A stretch of 64,000 bases of DNA, from positions 310,001-374,000 of the forward strand of contig NZ_JASVWF010000001.1 of assembly GCF_030286555.1 (NCBI RefSeq), written 5' to 3'. The notes under the pieces are model-generated. The model ran no database searches. It was given only the letters and a program-made list of their open reading frames with translations, and was not told where the DNA came from. The translations under genes were made by a program, and so were the position numbers. This stretch comes from Actinomycetospora termitidis (GTDB taxonomy: Bacteria > Actinomycetota > Actinomycetes > Mycobacteriales > Pseudonocardiaceae). Shown piece by piece: positions 50,731 to 60,314 of the stretch (position 1 is its first letter; every line of letters begins with the position of its first letter).

Positions 50731-51837
50731 TCAGCCCGCGGCCTTGGTGAAGACCGCTTCGTAGGCGTCGAGCACGGACTCGACGCTGAAGGCCTCGGTG
50801 GCGGCGGCCCGGCCGCGGGTCGCGTCCGGCGGGTCGTCCCGGAGCTCCGCCAGTGCGCCGGTCAGCGCTGGGACGTCGCTCGGGGGCACGATCCTGCCGA
50901 ACCCGGTGCGCTCGACCGGCAACCGCACCCCCGGCAAGTCGCTGACGACCGCGGGGACACCGGCGAGCATGCCGACGACCTGCACGATGCCGAAGGCCTC
51001 GAAGGCGTTCACCGACGGCAGGGCGAAGGCGTCGATCGACGCGTAGAACTCCCCCAACCGCTCGTCGGGGATGAAGCCGAGGAGCTCGACCCGGGGGTCG
51101 TGGCCGATGTGTGCGCGCACGCGGTCCACCACACTGCCACCGGCGATGCGGCTGTGGTCACCGCCGATGAGGAGACGGGCGTCCGGGTCGCCGAGGGCCA
51201 GGAACGCGTCGACGAGGTGCTCGACGCCCTTCTCCTCCACGATCCGGCCGAGGAAGCCGACGTGGAAGCCGTCCCCGCGTCGGTAGACCGGCTCGGCGGG
51301 CTCGACCGGGATGCAGGGCGGAGGGATCGCGACCATGTGCGGCGCGATCTCCGGCCACAGGCGACTCTCGCGGGCGTAGTCCTCGCTCGTCACCACGGTC
51401 GCCGTCGAGCGCTTGAGACCGCCCCGGCTCGACCGGTCCACCGCCTCGCGTTGCGCCACGTTGACCATGCCGGGCGGCAGGCTGACGTCGCAGTGGTAGG
51501 TCGAGACGACGGGGATGGGCGCGAGCCGGGTCAGCAGGCTCGCCTCGATGAGGGGCAGGTGCAGGTTCGCCACCCGCGACCGCCGCATCTCCCGGATCGC
51601 CATCCGCGTCAGGTTCACACCGACCGTGCCCTTGCCGACCTTCGCGAGGACGGGAGCCCGCACGACCCGGACCCCGTTGATCACCTCGTTCGTCGGGAGC
51701 GACGGCTCGTGCTTGCTCGCCACGACACACACCCGCCAGCCGCGCGCGGCGAGCCCCTCCGCCACGTCACGCGCGACGTTGGTGAGGCCCGAGACGTAGG
51801 GCGAGTAGTAGGTCAACACGATGACCAGATCGTTCAC
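50731..51837 (-). CDS. GT4-family glycosyltransferase
   Basis: 368 residues. N-terminal domain: VIVLTYYSPYVSGLTNVARD and VVSTYHCDVSLPPG (acceptor side). C-terminal donor domain: FHVGFLGRIVEEKGVEHLVD, RLLIGGDHSRIAGGSVVDRV and FALPSVNAFEAFGIVQVVGM, the last containing the EX7E-type donor loop. It resembles mannosyl- or rhamnosyltransferases of actinomycete surface glycans. First gene of a two-gene unit with the methyltransferase at 49980. Confidence 0.88.
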   Translation of the reverse strand: MNDLVIVLTYYSPYVSGLTNVARDVAEGLAARGWRVCVVASKHEPSLPTNEVINGVRVVRAPVLAKVGKGTVGVNLTRMAIREMRRSRVANLHLPLIEASLLTRLAPIPVVSTYHCDVSLPPGMVNVAQREAVDRSSRGGLKRSTATVVTSEDYARESRLWPEIAPHMVAIPPPCIPVEPAEPVYRRGDGFHVGFLGRIVEEKGVEHLVDAFLALGDPDARLLIGGDHSRIAGGSVVDRVRAHIGHDPRVELLGFIPDERLGEFYASIDAFALPSVNAFEAFGIVQVVGMLAGVPAVVSDLPGVRLPVERTGFGRIVPPSDVPALTGALAELRDDPPDATRGRAAATEAFSVESVLDAYEAVFTKAAG

Positions 51838-52062
51838 GACGGGTCTTGCGGTGCGGGCGATGTCCGCGCCTCCTCGCTACGTCTCGCGAACGACCGCCGT
51901 GGTCGGCCGATGTCATCCGTGCCCGTCCACGGTATCGGTCGAGAGAGATCATCGGCGTCACGCCCCGCATCCATCGGCCGGACAGATGAGCACGATCCGG
52001 ACATCGGACGAACGCGGACGGTCGTGCTCGACGTCGGCGTGTGCTCGTTGTGAACGGGCGGG

Positions 52063-53922
52063 TCAACCGAAGGGGATCACCCAGCTGCCCTCGACGAGCC
52101 GCCCGGGGTTCCCGGCGACCGCGCGGGACCACGTCAGGACGCGCTCGGGCTCCCGCACCAGCTCGGGCACGACGACGATCGTGCTCACCTGCTTCGACGC
52201 GAGGTCGGCGCGGGCCGCCGCGACGTCCCCGCGGCCGCCGTCGAGGACGCCCTGCTGGAACGGGCCGATGAGCCCGTCGTGTTGAACCGGCACCTGGTCA
52301 CTGCCGCCGATGAAGTAGCCGCCGGTCTGGCGGAACGAGAAGCCCGCGAGCGCCTGCCAGCGCACCGGGACCCCGCCGTCGCGCACCCAGTCCTGGGACG
52401 GTCTCGGCACGAGCTCCACGATCGAGCCGGGCGCGATCCCCGGGGTGCCGGCGAGGAAGAACGGGGGCGCGGAGGCGTCGGTGGTGCCCTGCTGGTCGCC
52501 CGGCACCCAGGTCGCCGCCGCGGCCAGGACCAGGCCGACCGCCGTGAGGCGTCCGACCCGGCCCCACCGGCCGTCGGGAAGGTCCCGGGTCAGGTGCTGG
52601 AGGGCGAGCGCCCAGATCGTCACCACGCCGAGGGCGACGAACGGGGCGAGTCGCCCGGCCTCGGCCTGCCCGACGAGCGGCACGTCGAGCAGCAGGCGCC
52701 ACGGCAGCCCGGTTCCGGTGTCCTGGTCGAGCACCGCGATCGACGTCCCCAGCGACAGCACCGCGAGCAGGATCGTCACGACGAACGTCAGGAGGATCTC
52801 GCGCGACGCCACGAGGACGACGGCGACGAGGACCACGAGCAGCATCGCCGCCCCGAGGTACGAGCCCTGCTCGCCCGGGTACACCCGCATCTGCTCGGCC
52901 AGCGCGTCCGTGCCGGGGCGGATCGCGGTGAGCACCGAGGGGATCACGAAGTTCGCGGCGTCCGCGCCCATCTCGGTCGACTCGCGGATCGAGGCCTGCG
53001 GCCGGGACGGGCCCGCGAGCAGGACGTACACCGGGTAGGCGCTCAGTACCCCGGCGACGCCGGCCATAGCCACGACCGACCGGGCCACCGACGGCACCCG
53101 GCGCAGCGCCGTCCGCGGTGCGGAGACGGCGAGCACGACCGCCACCACGAGCAACGTCAGCGCCCCGAGCGCGACGGTCTGCGTGTAGAGCCCCATCTGC
53201 AGCGAGAACGCGAGACCGAGGAGCGCCCCGGCGAGCCAGGGACGACGCGGCGCGGCGAGCACCCGCACCGACGCCCACAGCACGATCGGCGGGAAGACCG
53301 ACCACACCAGGTTCACGTGGCCGACCCACGCGTGCGCGACGACGAACGGCGAGAACCCGTAGACGAGCCCGGCGAGCGCCCGGATCCAGCGGGGCCCGAC
53401 CAGCACGACGAGGCAGCGGTGCGCCAGGTACGCGGAGGCGACCGGCCCGAGGATCATCGCGACGTTGTCCGCGACCACGGGGCCGGCCGTCGCCGTCACC
53501 GGGCCGAGGAGCACCCCCAGCACCGGGACGCCGGTGTTCCACATCCCGTTGACCCCGGTCGGGGCGTTCTGCCAGGTCGTGGTGAACGGGTCGAGGCCGT
53601 GGGTGATCGCGTACCAGGTCCACCCCAGCCACCACGTGAACAGCGACGAGTCGGACGCCACCACCCCGGTGGCGCGGCCCGCGAGGTCGCCGAGCACGCG
53701 GTGGAACAGCAGCCCGGACGCGACCAGGTAAATCAGGAGGATCCCGACCTCGGCCGCGAGTGGCCGCCACCGGGTGGGGCGCCGCTCCGCCGGCGGGTCG
53801 GTGACGACGGGGGGCGCGATGGAGGTGCTCGTGGTGCTCAGGCGCCCTCCTCCGGCGGATCCGTCGGTGCCGAGCGTAGTCAGCCCCGACTCGGGCGTGG
53901 CTTCACGACGGGCACGACGCAC
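52063..53922 (-). CDS. large polytopic membrane protein, probable GT-C glycosyltransferase
   Basis: 619 residues. A ~55-residue Pro/Thr-rich N-terminus precedes about twelve membrane helices and a ~110-residue outer C-terminal region (VELVPRPSQDWVRDGGVPVR to the terminus). The first long loop has ASDSSLFTWWLGWTWYAITH, in the position where GT-C enzymes carry acidic catalytic residues, and TWQNAPTGVNGMWNTGVPVL, recurrent in uncharacterised actinomycete YfhO/DUF6311-like proteins. No exact family assigned. The start is 50 bp from the divergent emb gene at 53972. Confidence 0.6.
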   Translation of the reverse strand: MRRARREATPESGLTTLGTDGSAGGGRLSTTSTSIAPPVVTDPPAERRPTRWRPLAAEVGILLIYLVASGLLFHRVLGDLAGRATGVVASDSSLFTWWLGWTWYAITHGLDPFTTTWQNAPTGVNGMWNTGVPVLGVLLGPVTATAGPVVADNVAMILGPVASAYLAHRCLVVLVGPRWIRALAGLVYGFSPFVVAHAWVGHVNLVWSVFPPIVLWASVRVLAAPRRPWLAGALLGLAFSLQMGLYTQTVALGALTLLVVAVVLAVSAPRTALRRVPSVARSVVAMAGVAGVLSAYPVYVLLAGPSRPQASIRESTEMGADAANFVIPSVLTAIRPGTDALAEQMRVYPGEQGSYLGAAMLLVVLVAVVLVASREILLTFVVTILLAVLSLGTSIAVLDQDTGTGLPWRLLLDVPLVGQAEAGRLAPFVALGVVTIWALALQHLTRDLPDGRWGRVGRLTAVGLVLAAAATWVPGDQQGTTDASAPPFFLAGTPGIAPGSIVELVPRPSQDWVRDGGVPVRWQALAGFSFRQTGGYFIGGSDQVPVQHDGLIGPFQQGVLDGGRGDVAAARADLASKQVSTIVVVPELVREPERVLTWSRAVAGNPGRLVEGSWVIPFG

Positions 53923-53971
53923 CGGTTGTTAGCGTCTCCGTGACCGGGCGGCGGCGGGACGGAGCAGTGGA

Positions 53972-56900
53972 GTGGGCGAGGACACCGATCGTGGTGTCGA
54001 GGAGCCGCCGGACCCGCCGTCGGGATCGGGCAGTACGTCGACCACCCCGCTGCGGCTGCTGCGCCGCAAGCTCTCGACGGTGCGGCTGGTCCCCCGGACG
54101 GAGCGTGCCGACCGCGAGGGGCTCGACGCCGAGACCGAGCGCCTCCCCCCGGACGCCTTCACCCCGGACGACGAGCGGCCCGACCGCTGGGGGCCGGACG
54201 ACTGGGGGCTCGACGGGCTGCTCGTCGCCCGCGTCGTCGCGGTGGCCTCGGCGGTCGTCGCGGTGGTGTGTGCTCTGCTGCTGCCCTTCGCGCCCGTCGT
54301 CCAGAACTCGCCCGAGATCCGGTGGCCGCTGAACGTCGACCGTCCCGAGTCGACGATGCTGATGCTGACGGCCTACCAACCGGAGTCGTTCTCGGCGCGC
54401 TTCAGCTGCCGGACCGCCCGCGAGGCGGGGGCCACGCCCGCCGGCTACGTGCTCACGACCATGGCGCCGAGCGCGAACGGGTTCGACGAGAAGGCGCTCT
54501 CGATCCGGGTCCGCTCGGACACGCTGACGGTCCGCAGCGGTGGGCAGGACATCGTCGCCGAGCGGCTCCCTCCGGGCGACTGCTCCTACACGGTCCGCGG
54601 GGACACGGCCGCCGTCCAGGTCAACCGGGACGGCCGGGACCTCGGACGCCTGACGCCGCGCTTCGGTGAGGCCGATCCGGACGAGATCCGGAACACCCCG
54701 CCGGACTCCCTGCCGGACCCCAAGCCGATCAGCGCCCTGCCCGACGTCGACGCGCTCTCCACCTCGCTCACCGCGCTGCCCGGCGCGGCGCCGGACGACC
54801 TGGCCGTCAGCATCACCGCGGACGACCGCTACGCGAGCTCTCCCACCTCGTACAAGCGCGGGCTGATCACCGCCGCGATCCTGGCCGTGGTGCTGGGCGG
54901 CATCGCCACCACGGCGTCGATCGTGCTGTCGCGGCGCAAGGCCCGACGGCGCGACCCCGAGCTGCTGCGGCCGACGCCCTGGTGGGCGCGGATCGACCGC
55001 ATCCTGCTCGCCCGGCTCTCGACGTGGCGACCACGGCTGGTCGACGCGGTCGTCGTCGTCGCGCTGTGGGCGTGGCTCTACCTCGCGCCCCTGACCGATG
55101 ACGACGGCTACTACTCCGCGATGGCGGCCAACGTGCCGCACGGGGGCTACGTCCCGAACTACTACCAGCTCTACAACCAGGGCTTCACGCCGTTCTCCTG
55201 GCCGTACTACCTGCTCTCCTGGTGGCAGCAGCACGCCGGGTTCTCGCCGGTCGCGCTGCGCGTGCCGTCCGTGGTGCTCGGCCTGCTGACCTGGATCGCG
55301 ATCCGCGTGTTCGTGGCGCGGTGCGCCGGGCTGACCCATCCCTGGAAGTCCCACCGCTGGCTCGCCACGGCCTCCCGCGTCGCGCTGTGCGTCGCCTTCC
55401 TGTCCTGGTGGCTCGCCTACGACGTCGGGACCCGCCCGGAGCCCTACACCGCGGTCTTCGCCGCGGGCGCCCTCGCGCTCGTCGCGGAGGGCATCGAGCG
55501 ACGTCGGCTCGACCTGCTGGCGGGCTCCGTGGGTCTCGGCTCGATCGGCCTGATGACGGCGCCCACCGGCTTCATCTGCCTCGCGCCCCTCCTCGCCGCG
55601 ACCCCGACGGTGTGGCGGCTGATCCGCGAGCGGTCCGTGCACTGGTGGGAGATCCCGCCGCGCTGGCTCGTCGTGATCGCCCCCGGCGCGCTCGGGGCGG
55701 TGTTCGGCTTCGCCGACGGCACGTACGCCGACTTCGTGCGGTCCCAGGAGATCTTCGCGCCGATCCAACGGGCACAGACCTGGTACCTGGAGTTCGAGCG
55801 CTACGCCTCGCTGCTGAACGAGACCACGCGCTTCGGGACCTACGCGAAGCGCATCACGGTCCTGCTCTGCCTGCTCGCGCTGATCTGGTTCCTGATGACG
55901 GCGGTGGTGGCGCGGGTGCGCGACCTCCCGGTGCCCGGGCGCCTGATGCTCGCGGGCTGGTCGACGATCCTCGCGTTCGCCCTGCTGCTTCCGACGCCGT
56001 CGAAGCCCTCGCACCACTTCGGCGCGATCGTCGGGGTCGGCGCACCGTTCCTCGCGCTGCTCCTGGTCGCCGGGCCCGGGCTGGTGCGCGACTCGGTGCG
56101 CGCCGGGAAGGGCCGCGTTCCGGTGCCGGCGATCCTGGCCGCCGCGGTCGCGGCGATCGCGGTCATCGCGCTCGCCGGGCACGGCCGCAACCGGTGGGCC
56201 TTCATGTGGGGCCTGGGCCAGCCCTCCTGGCTGGACTACCCGTCGGTCAAGGGCTTCTACTTCGACCAACCGCAGTACTGGGCGGTCCTGCTGGTCGTCC
56301 TGACCCTCGCAGTCGTCCTCGTGACCTCGATCCGCGGCCGTGGCTGGCGACCCTGGGCGATGCTGGTCGCGATCCCGATGCTCTGCGTCGCGGCCATGGG
56401 GATCTCGACGACGCGGGCCGTGGCCGACTTCGCGCTGGCGGCGGACCGGACGTCGACGACCTACTCCCCGGCGGGCGACGCGTGGCGCGACCCGGCAGCC
56501 GTGAACTGCGGTGCCGAGCAGGCCATCGACGTCCTGACCCCGCAGCGCTACCCGCTCGCGCCGCTGATCCCGGTCCCGGCCGCCGACGAGGAGCCGCCGG
56601 ACCAGCCGTTCCCGCGGGACGCGTTCCTGCCGACCAGCCCGCCTCCAAGGGATCTCGCGCCGAATCTGCCGGTGTGGGGCAGCTTCCAGCCCCCGTCCGA
56701 GGGCCGGTCGCCGGACGCCCGGACGGGGTCGTTCACCACCGGCTGGTACCGCCTGCCGCCCGGCCCGCCGAGCGCGATCGCCGTCACCACCGAGGTCTCC
56801 GGGCGCGTCGGGAAGGGCAACTCGCTCGCCGTCGAGTTCGGCCGGCCCGGCCCCGGACCCGGTGGGGTCGAGCCGCTGGGGGTCCGACCCGTCAAGGACA

Positions 56901-57412
56901 CGAGCGACGACACCGCCTGGCGCGCGGTCGACCTCACGAAGTCGCAGAGCGCGCCGGCCGACGCGCGGTTCGTGCGGGTGACCGCGACCGACCAGGCCAC
57001 CGACGTCGGCGGGTGGCTCGCCCTCTCGGCCCCGTTGTTCTCGCGCTGGGCACCGATGAACGTGGCCCTGCCCCGCGACGGCGTCTACACGGTGAACTGG
57101 GAGAACGCGTTCCTGTTCCCGTGCATCACCCAGCCGGTGCAGCAGAACGGCGTCACGCAGACGATGGACGGGTTCCTCGGGTACGGCGAGACCCGGGGCG
57201 AAGCGCTCGCCGACTTCGTCGCCAAGCCGGACAGCGGCGGCATCGTCGGGAACGCGTACCGCGAGGCCGAGGTGACCGAGCTGCGCACCCGGTTCCGCGA
57301 CTTCCCGGACATCGACGACGACGTGCTGCTCATGCTCTTCGAGCAGCCGTACCCGAGCGAGCGCTACACCGTGGAGCGGAACTCGCGGGTGGTGTCGGGG
57401 CTGACGCCGTAG
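53972..57412 (+). CDS. arabinosyltransferase, Emb family (1146 aa)
   Basis: Full-length EmbA/B/C-type enzyme (family usually ~1,050-1,100). A ~80-residue acidic, disordered N-terminus comes first. Then a membrane helix (~85-107), a beta-rich outer domain to ~290, roughly a dozen helices with the catalytic Asp cluster D376-D378 in APLTDDDGYYSAMAANV, and a C-terminal carbohydrate-binding domain (~790-1146). That domain has TTGWYRLPPGPPSA, RWAPMNVALPRDGVYTVNWE and NAFLFPCITQPV. The terminal SERYTVERNSRVVSGLTP is typical. GTG start. It is not linked to the pair at the left of the window, so this genome has at least three emb genes within 57 kb. Confidence 0.93.
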   Translation: MGEDTDRGVEEPPDPPSGSGSTSTTPLRLLRRKLSTVRLVPRTERADREGLDAETERLPPDAFTPDDERPDRWGPDDWGLDGLLVARVVAVASAVVAVVCALLLPFAPVVQNSPEIRWPLNVDRPESTMLMLTAYQPESFSARFSCRTAREAGATPAGYVLTTMAPSANGFDEKALSIRVRSDTLTVRSGGQDIVAERLPPGDCSYTVRGDTAAVQVNRDGRDLGRLTPRFGEADPDEIRNTPPDSLPDPKPISALPDVDALSTSLTALPGAAPDDLAVSITADDRYASSPTSYKRGLITAAILAVVLGGIATTASIVLSRRKARRRDPELLRPTPWWARIDRILLARLSTWRPRLVDAVVVVALWAWLYLAPLTDDDGYYSAMAANVPHGGYVPNYYQLYNQGFTPFSWPYYLLSWWQQHAGFSPVALRVPSVVLGLLTWIAIRVFVARCAGLTHPWKSHRWLATASRVALCVAFLSWWLAYDVGTRPEPYTAVFAAGALALVAEGIERRRLDLLAGSVGLGSIGLMTAPTGFICLAPLLAATPTVWRLIRERSVHWWEIPPRWLVVIAPGALGAVFGFADGTYADFVRSQEIFAPIQRAQTWYLEFERYASLLNETTRFGTYAKRITVLLCLLALIWFLMTAVVARVRDLPVPGRLMLAGWSTILAFALLLPTPSKPSHHFGAIVGVGAPFLALLLVAGPGLVRDSVRAGKGRVPVPAILAAAVAAIAVIALAGHGRNRWAFMWGLGQPSWLDYPSVKGFYFDQPQYWAVLLVVLTLAVVLVTSIRGRGWRPWAMLVAIPMLCVAAMGISTTRAVADFALAADRTSTTYSPAGDAWRDPAAVNCGAEQAIDVLTPQRYPLAPLIPVPAADEEPPDQPFPRDAFLPTSPPPRDLAPNLPVWGSFQPPSEGRSPDARTGSFTTGWYRLPPGPPSAIAVTTEVSGRVGKGNSLAVEFGRPGPGPGGVEPLGVRPVKDTSDDTAWRAVDLTKSQSAPADARFVRVTATDQATDVGGWLALSAPLFSRWAPMNVALPRDGVYTVNWENAFLFPCITQPVQQNGVTQTMDGFLGYGETRGEALADFVAKPDSGGIVGNAYREAEVTELRTRFRDFPDIDDDVLLMLFEQPYPSERYTVERNSRVVSGLTP

Positions 57413-57426
57413 TCCCGTCGACACGA

Positions 57427-57467
57427 TGTCCCAATGTCTCTTACATTCGGACACCTGGCGCTACGAT
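57427..57467. promoter_or_regulatory. interrupted palindrome and promoter-like element after emb
   Basis: TGTCCCAATGT (57427-57437) and ACATTCGGACA (57443-57453) are inverted repeats with one mismatch and a 5-base spacer. TTACAT (57441-57446) and TACGAT (57462-57467), 15 bp apart, resemble -35 and -10 boxes. AT-rich bases stand out here. It could drive the short sequence to 57591 or be an operator. Confidence 0.4.
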
Positions 57468-57593
57468 AGGGACAGCGCACCCGCGCGCACGTCAGGCGCG
57501 CGTCGTCGATCCCTACGGCGGCATCCGGGAGCTGCTGACGCCCCAGGACTCCCGACAACCGACCCTGCCGCTGAACTGGACGACGATCTGACC

Positions 57594-58307
57594 TCAGATG
57601 GCAGAGCGCAGGACGAACATGGACGACTCGCCCGCGCCCGGCCGCAGGACCATCCGGCCGGACAGGAACTGCGTGAACGCCGGGACCGCGTAGCGGGCGG
57701 CGTCCAGCAGCTTCGGAAGCCGCGAGTAGGGCACGTTCCAGAGCCCGTCGGTGCCCTCGCGCTCGACCGTGAAGCCGTGGTCGGCCAGGACCGACCGCCA
57801 CTCGGCGTGCGGCTTCAGATTGATGTGGGTGGGGTCGGCGAACCCCATCCAGTCCGCCCCGGCGAGCGCGCGACCGCGACCGGCCGGGTCCGGCATCACG
57901 ACGAGCGCCTGTCCGCCCGGGCGCAGGACGCGCCGCCACGTGGCGAGGACGTCGGTGACGACGTCGTCGGTGAGGTGTTCGAGCACGTGGATCGCGGTCA
58001 GGGCGCCGAACCCGTCGTCGGGAAGGTCCTCGACGGCGGTGCTGATCGTGGCGCCGGGCGCGTTCGTCCGCGCAGCCGCGGCCGACCACTCGGAGAGTTC
58101 GAAGCCCGACGCCGGCCCGAGCGCGGAGAGCCGCCGGGCCAGGTGGCCGGTGCCGCAGCCGAAGTCCAGGTACGGCCCACCGTCGCAGTACCGCCCGACG
58201 AGGCGGGTGTAGTAGCCCAGCGCGGGCCGGTCGCCGGCCTGGCCGTTGGCGTCGTAGTAGGCCGCGTCGTAGTGCTCGGCCTCCCCCTGATGGGGTTCGA
58301 AGCTCAC
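57594..58307 (-). CDS. class I SAM-dependent methyltransferase
   Basis: 237 residues. The N-terminal region has EAEHYDAAYYDANGQAGDRP, then motif I YLDFGCGTGHLARRLSALG, ASGFELSEWSAAAARTNAPG and ALTAIHVLEHLTDDVVTDVL. Then come RRVLRPGGQALVVMPDPAGR and FADPTHINLKPHAEW, the last typical of Methyltransf_23-type glycan or lipid methyltransferases. The GTG start at 58307 overlaps the flippase stop (GTGA), so it is coupled to the upstream flippase gene and may methylate its cargo. Confidence 0.83.
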   Translation of the reverse strand: MSFEPHQGEAEHYDAAYYDANGQAGDRPALGYYTRLVGRYCDGGPYLDFGCGTGHLARRLSALGPASGFELSEWSAAAARTNAPGATISTAVEDLPDDGFGALTAIHVLEHLTDDVVTDVLATWRRVLRPGGQALVVMPDPAGRGRALAGADWMGFADPTHINLKPHAEWRSVLADHGFTVEREGTDGLWNVPYSRLPKLLDAARYAVPAFTQFLSGRMVLRPGAGESSMFVLRSAI

Positions 58308-59617
58308 GTGGTCGTCCTCTCGCGGTCGCGCGCCAACAGTGCCGTGCTCGCCAGCGCCCCCACGAGCGACCCCACGCCGAAGGCGATCTCGCCGGCGACC
58401 ACGACGCCCGGCACCAGCCAGAACGTCAGACCCGCCGCGACGAGCCCGGTCAGCCAGCTCAGGGCCACGTCGACGTGCCGGTTCCGCGCCACGTGCACCT
58501 GCGTCACGACCACGAGGGCCACGTGGGCGAGCACGCCCGCGATGATCACGGCGAGCTCGACGCCCGGGATGCGGTACTCCGGGCCGAAGATCAGGGTGAC
58601 GATCGGCGGGCCGATCCACCACGCCAGCGGCACGCCGACGACGGCGAGCGCCACCAGTCCGGCGGTGCCACGGGCGAAGAGCCGGAAGACCTCGCGACGA
58701 CGGCCGGCGGCGAGCAGCCGGGTCAGCGTCGGGACCACGGCGGACTGCAGCGGCACCACCATCGACAACGGCGCCTTGGCGATCGTGAACGCCGCGACGA
58801 ACACGCCGGCCGCGGCCTGGGCCCCGCCGTCGGCGAGGGCGACGACCACCACCGGGAGCCCGTTGAGCAGCAGCTGCGCGCACACCGAGCCGACCAGCAG
58901 CGGCATCGCCGAGCTCACCAACGCGCGGGTGGAGTGGTCGGTCGCTCCCGGGTCGGGGTACTCGCGCTCGGCCCGGCGCCAGACCGCCGGCACCAGCGGG
59001 AGGTGCGCCAGGGCGATCGCGACGACGAGCGCCCAGCAGTAGAACGCCGCCTGGTCGGCGCCGAGCACGAGCAGCACGACGGCGAACCCGAGCCGCAGCA
59101 GCGCGTCGAGGACCATGACGGCGCCGTGGCGCACCAGCCGGTCGGTCCCGATGAGGATGCCGCGCAGCAGGAACTGCCCGGCGGACACCACGCACAGGGC
59201 GATCAGCGCGGCGAGGGCGCCGACGTGGCCGTCCAGCGAGCTCCAGACCAGCGGGGACGCCGCGCCGAGCACCGCGAGGGCGAGTCCGCCGAGGATGCCG
59301 GCGGTGCCGAGGCCCGCCACCAGCACCCGCCGTCGGGACTCCCGCATCGCCAGCCGGCGGGCGAGCTCCTGCTCGAGCGGGAGGAACGGCCCGAAGCCGA
59401 GCACGAGCGCCAGTGCCCAGAAGGCACCGAACGTCGCGTACTCGGCGGGCGTCAGTCCCCGGGCGACGACCGCCAGGTAGACGTTGACCAGGAGCCCCGA
59501 CACGACCACGCCGACCCCGGCGGAGCTGACGAGACGCCGCGCGCCCGGGCCGCCTCGGGGCGCCGAGCGGGTCGGGTCGGCTGTGGTGCTGATGAGAGGA
59601 CGATAGCGGTGCGCCAC
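58304..59617 (-). CDS. Wzx-like polysaccharide flippase
   Basis: 437 residues with about 12-14 membrane helices. The first segments GVGVVVSGLLVNVYLAVVAR and LTPAEYATFGAFWALALVLG are the polysaccharide synthase / MOP-type opening. FGPFLPLEQELARRLAMRES and SMVVPLQSAVVPTLTRLLAA also fit lipid-linked glycan flippases. It likely moves an undecaprenyl- or decaprenyl-linked oligosaccharide outward. Coupled to the downstream methyltransferase. Distinct from the flippase at 46070. Confidence 0.8.
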   Translation of the reverse strand: MAHRYRPLISTTADPTRSAPRGGPGARRLVSSAGVGVVVSGLLVNVYLAVVARGLTPAEYATFGAFWALALVLGFGPFLPLEQELARRLAMRESRRRVLVAGLGTAGILGGLALAVLGAASPLVWSSLDGHVGALAALIALCVVSAGQFLLRGILIGTDRLVRHGAVMVLDALLRLGFAVVLLVLGADQAAFYCWALVVAIALAHLPLVPAVWRRAEREYPDPGATDHSTRALVSSAMPLLVGSVCAQLLLNGLPVVVVALADGGAQAAAGVFVAAFTIAKAPLSMVVPLQSAVVPTLTRLLAAGRRREVFRLFARGTAGLVALAVVGVPLAWWIGPPIVTLIFGPEYRIPGVELAVIIAGVLAHVALVVVTQVHVARNRHVDVALSWLTGLVAAGLTFWLVPGVVVAGEIAFGVGSLVGALASTALLARDRERTTT

Positions 59618-59722
59618 CTGCCTCCCGTCCCTCGCCCGAGGTTCGGCATGTCCTGCACCATCCGCGTGATGCTGCGGTCACACCCCTGTGTGACCTACCG
59701 AACGTGAAGGTACGGTGACCCT

Positions 59723-59884
59723 GTGAACGTGCAGAAGGTCGTCGGCGTCCTCGTGGCGATCCTCGTCATCTTCTGGATCGTCAGTTCCCCGAACACGGCG
59801 GCGGGCACCGTGAACGGGGTTCTCGCGAGCCTCGGCAACGCCGGCGACTCGCTGATCACGTTCCTGCGCGGAGTCGCTCCGTAG
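59723..59884 (+). CDS. 53-residue single-span membrane protein
   Basis: GTG at 59723 to TAG at 59882-59884. The peptide begins MNVQKVVGVLVAILVIFWIV, one membrane helix near the N-terminus. A ~30-residue outer or inner tail follows with SSPNTAAGTVNGVLASLGN and a hydrophobic end LITFLRGVAP. Codon third positions are GC-rich, supporting real coding. Similar very small membrane proteins are common in actinomycetes but I do not know a function. It lies in the gap between the flippase and the Asp23-family gene, convergent with the latter. Confidence 0.7.
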   Translation: MNVQKVVGVLVAILVIFWIVSSPNTAAGTVNGVLASLGNAGDSLITFLRGVAP

Positions 59885-59885
59885 C

Positions 59886-60314
59886 TCAAACCGCCGCGGT
59901 CGGCGGTGCGGCCGGGTCCTCCTCCCCACCGGGCAGCACCACGTCGGTGATGACGATGTTCAGCTCCGTCACCTTCACGCCCGCGATCTGGTCGACCGCC
60001 TCGGGCACGTGCCGCCGCAGCGCCCGCGTGAGCTCCCGGGCCCCGGCGCCGTACTCGATCGCGACGTCCAGCCCGACGACGGCGGTCTCCCCGTCGATCT
60101 CCACCCGCACGCCCGCGACGTTGTCGCTCGCGCCGGTCAGCGTCTGCCGGACCGCCCCGACCGCGCGGGCGGTGGTGCCGCCGAGCCCGGCGATGCCCGG
60201 GATCTCGCGGGTCGCGAAGGCGACGACCTTCTGGACGACGGCGGGCAGCACCTCCGTCGAGCCGGTGACCCCGATCGGGTCGGTGAGGGGCGGGGGAGGC
60301 GTCGCTGCGGTCAT
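59886..60314 (-). CDS. Asp23/Gls24-family envelope stress protein
   Basis: 142 residues. A Pro-rich start ([11 protein letters not shown]) precedes the Asp23 domain: [40 protein letters not shown] and [20 protein letters not shown], with [16 protein letters not shown] at the end. Asp23-family proteins form membrane-associated assemblies linked to envelope or alkaline stress. ATG 60314 overlaps the nhaA stop (ATGA), so it is coupled to the Na+/H+ antiporter, a pairing consistent with pH or alkaline stress. Confidence 0.85.
   Translation of the reverse strand: MTAATPPPPLTDPIGVTGSTEVLPAVVQKVVAFATREIPGIAGLGGTTARAVGAVRQTLTGASDNVAGVRVEIDGETAVVGLDVAIEYGAGARELTRALRRHVPEAVDQIAGVKVTELNIVITDVVLPGGEEDPAAPPTAAV

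Noticed and set aside
52279-53943. Long plus-strand frame opposite the membrane protein at 52063
   Set aside because: Asp/Arg/Gly/His-rich with no domain; the minus strand encodes a protein with clear membrane helices.
57426-59042. Plus-strand frame across the methyltransferase and flippase genes
   Set aside because: Low-complexity Arg/Thr/Ser sequence antisense to two well-supported genes.
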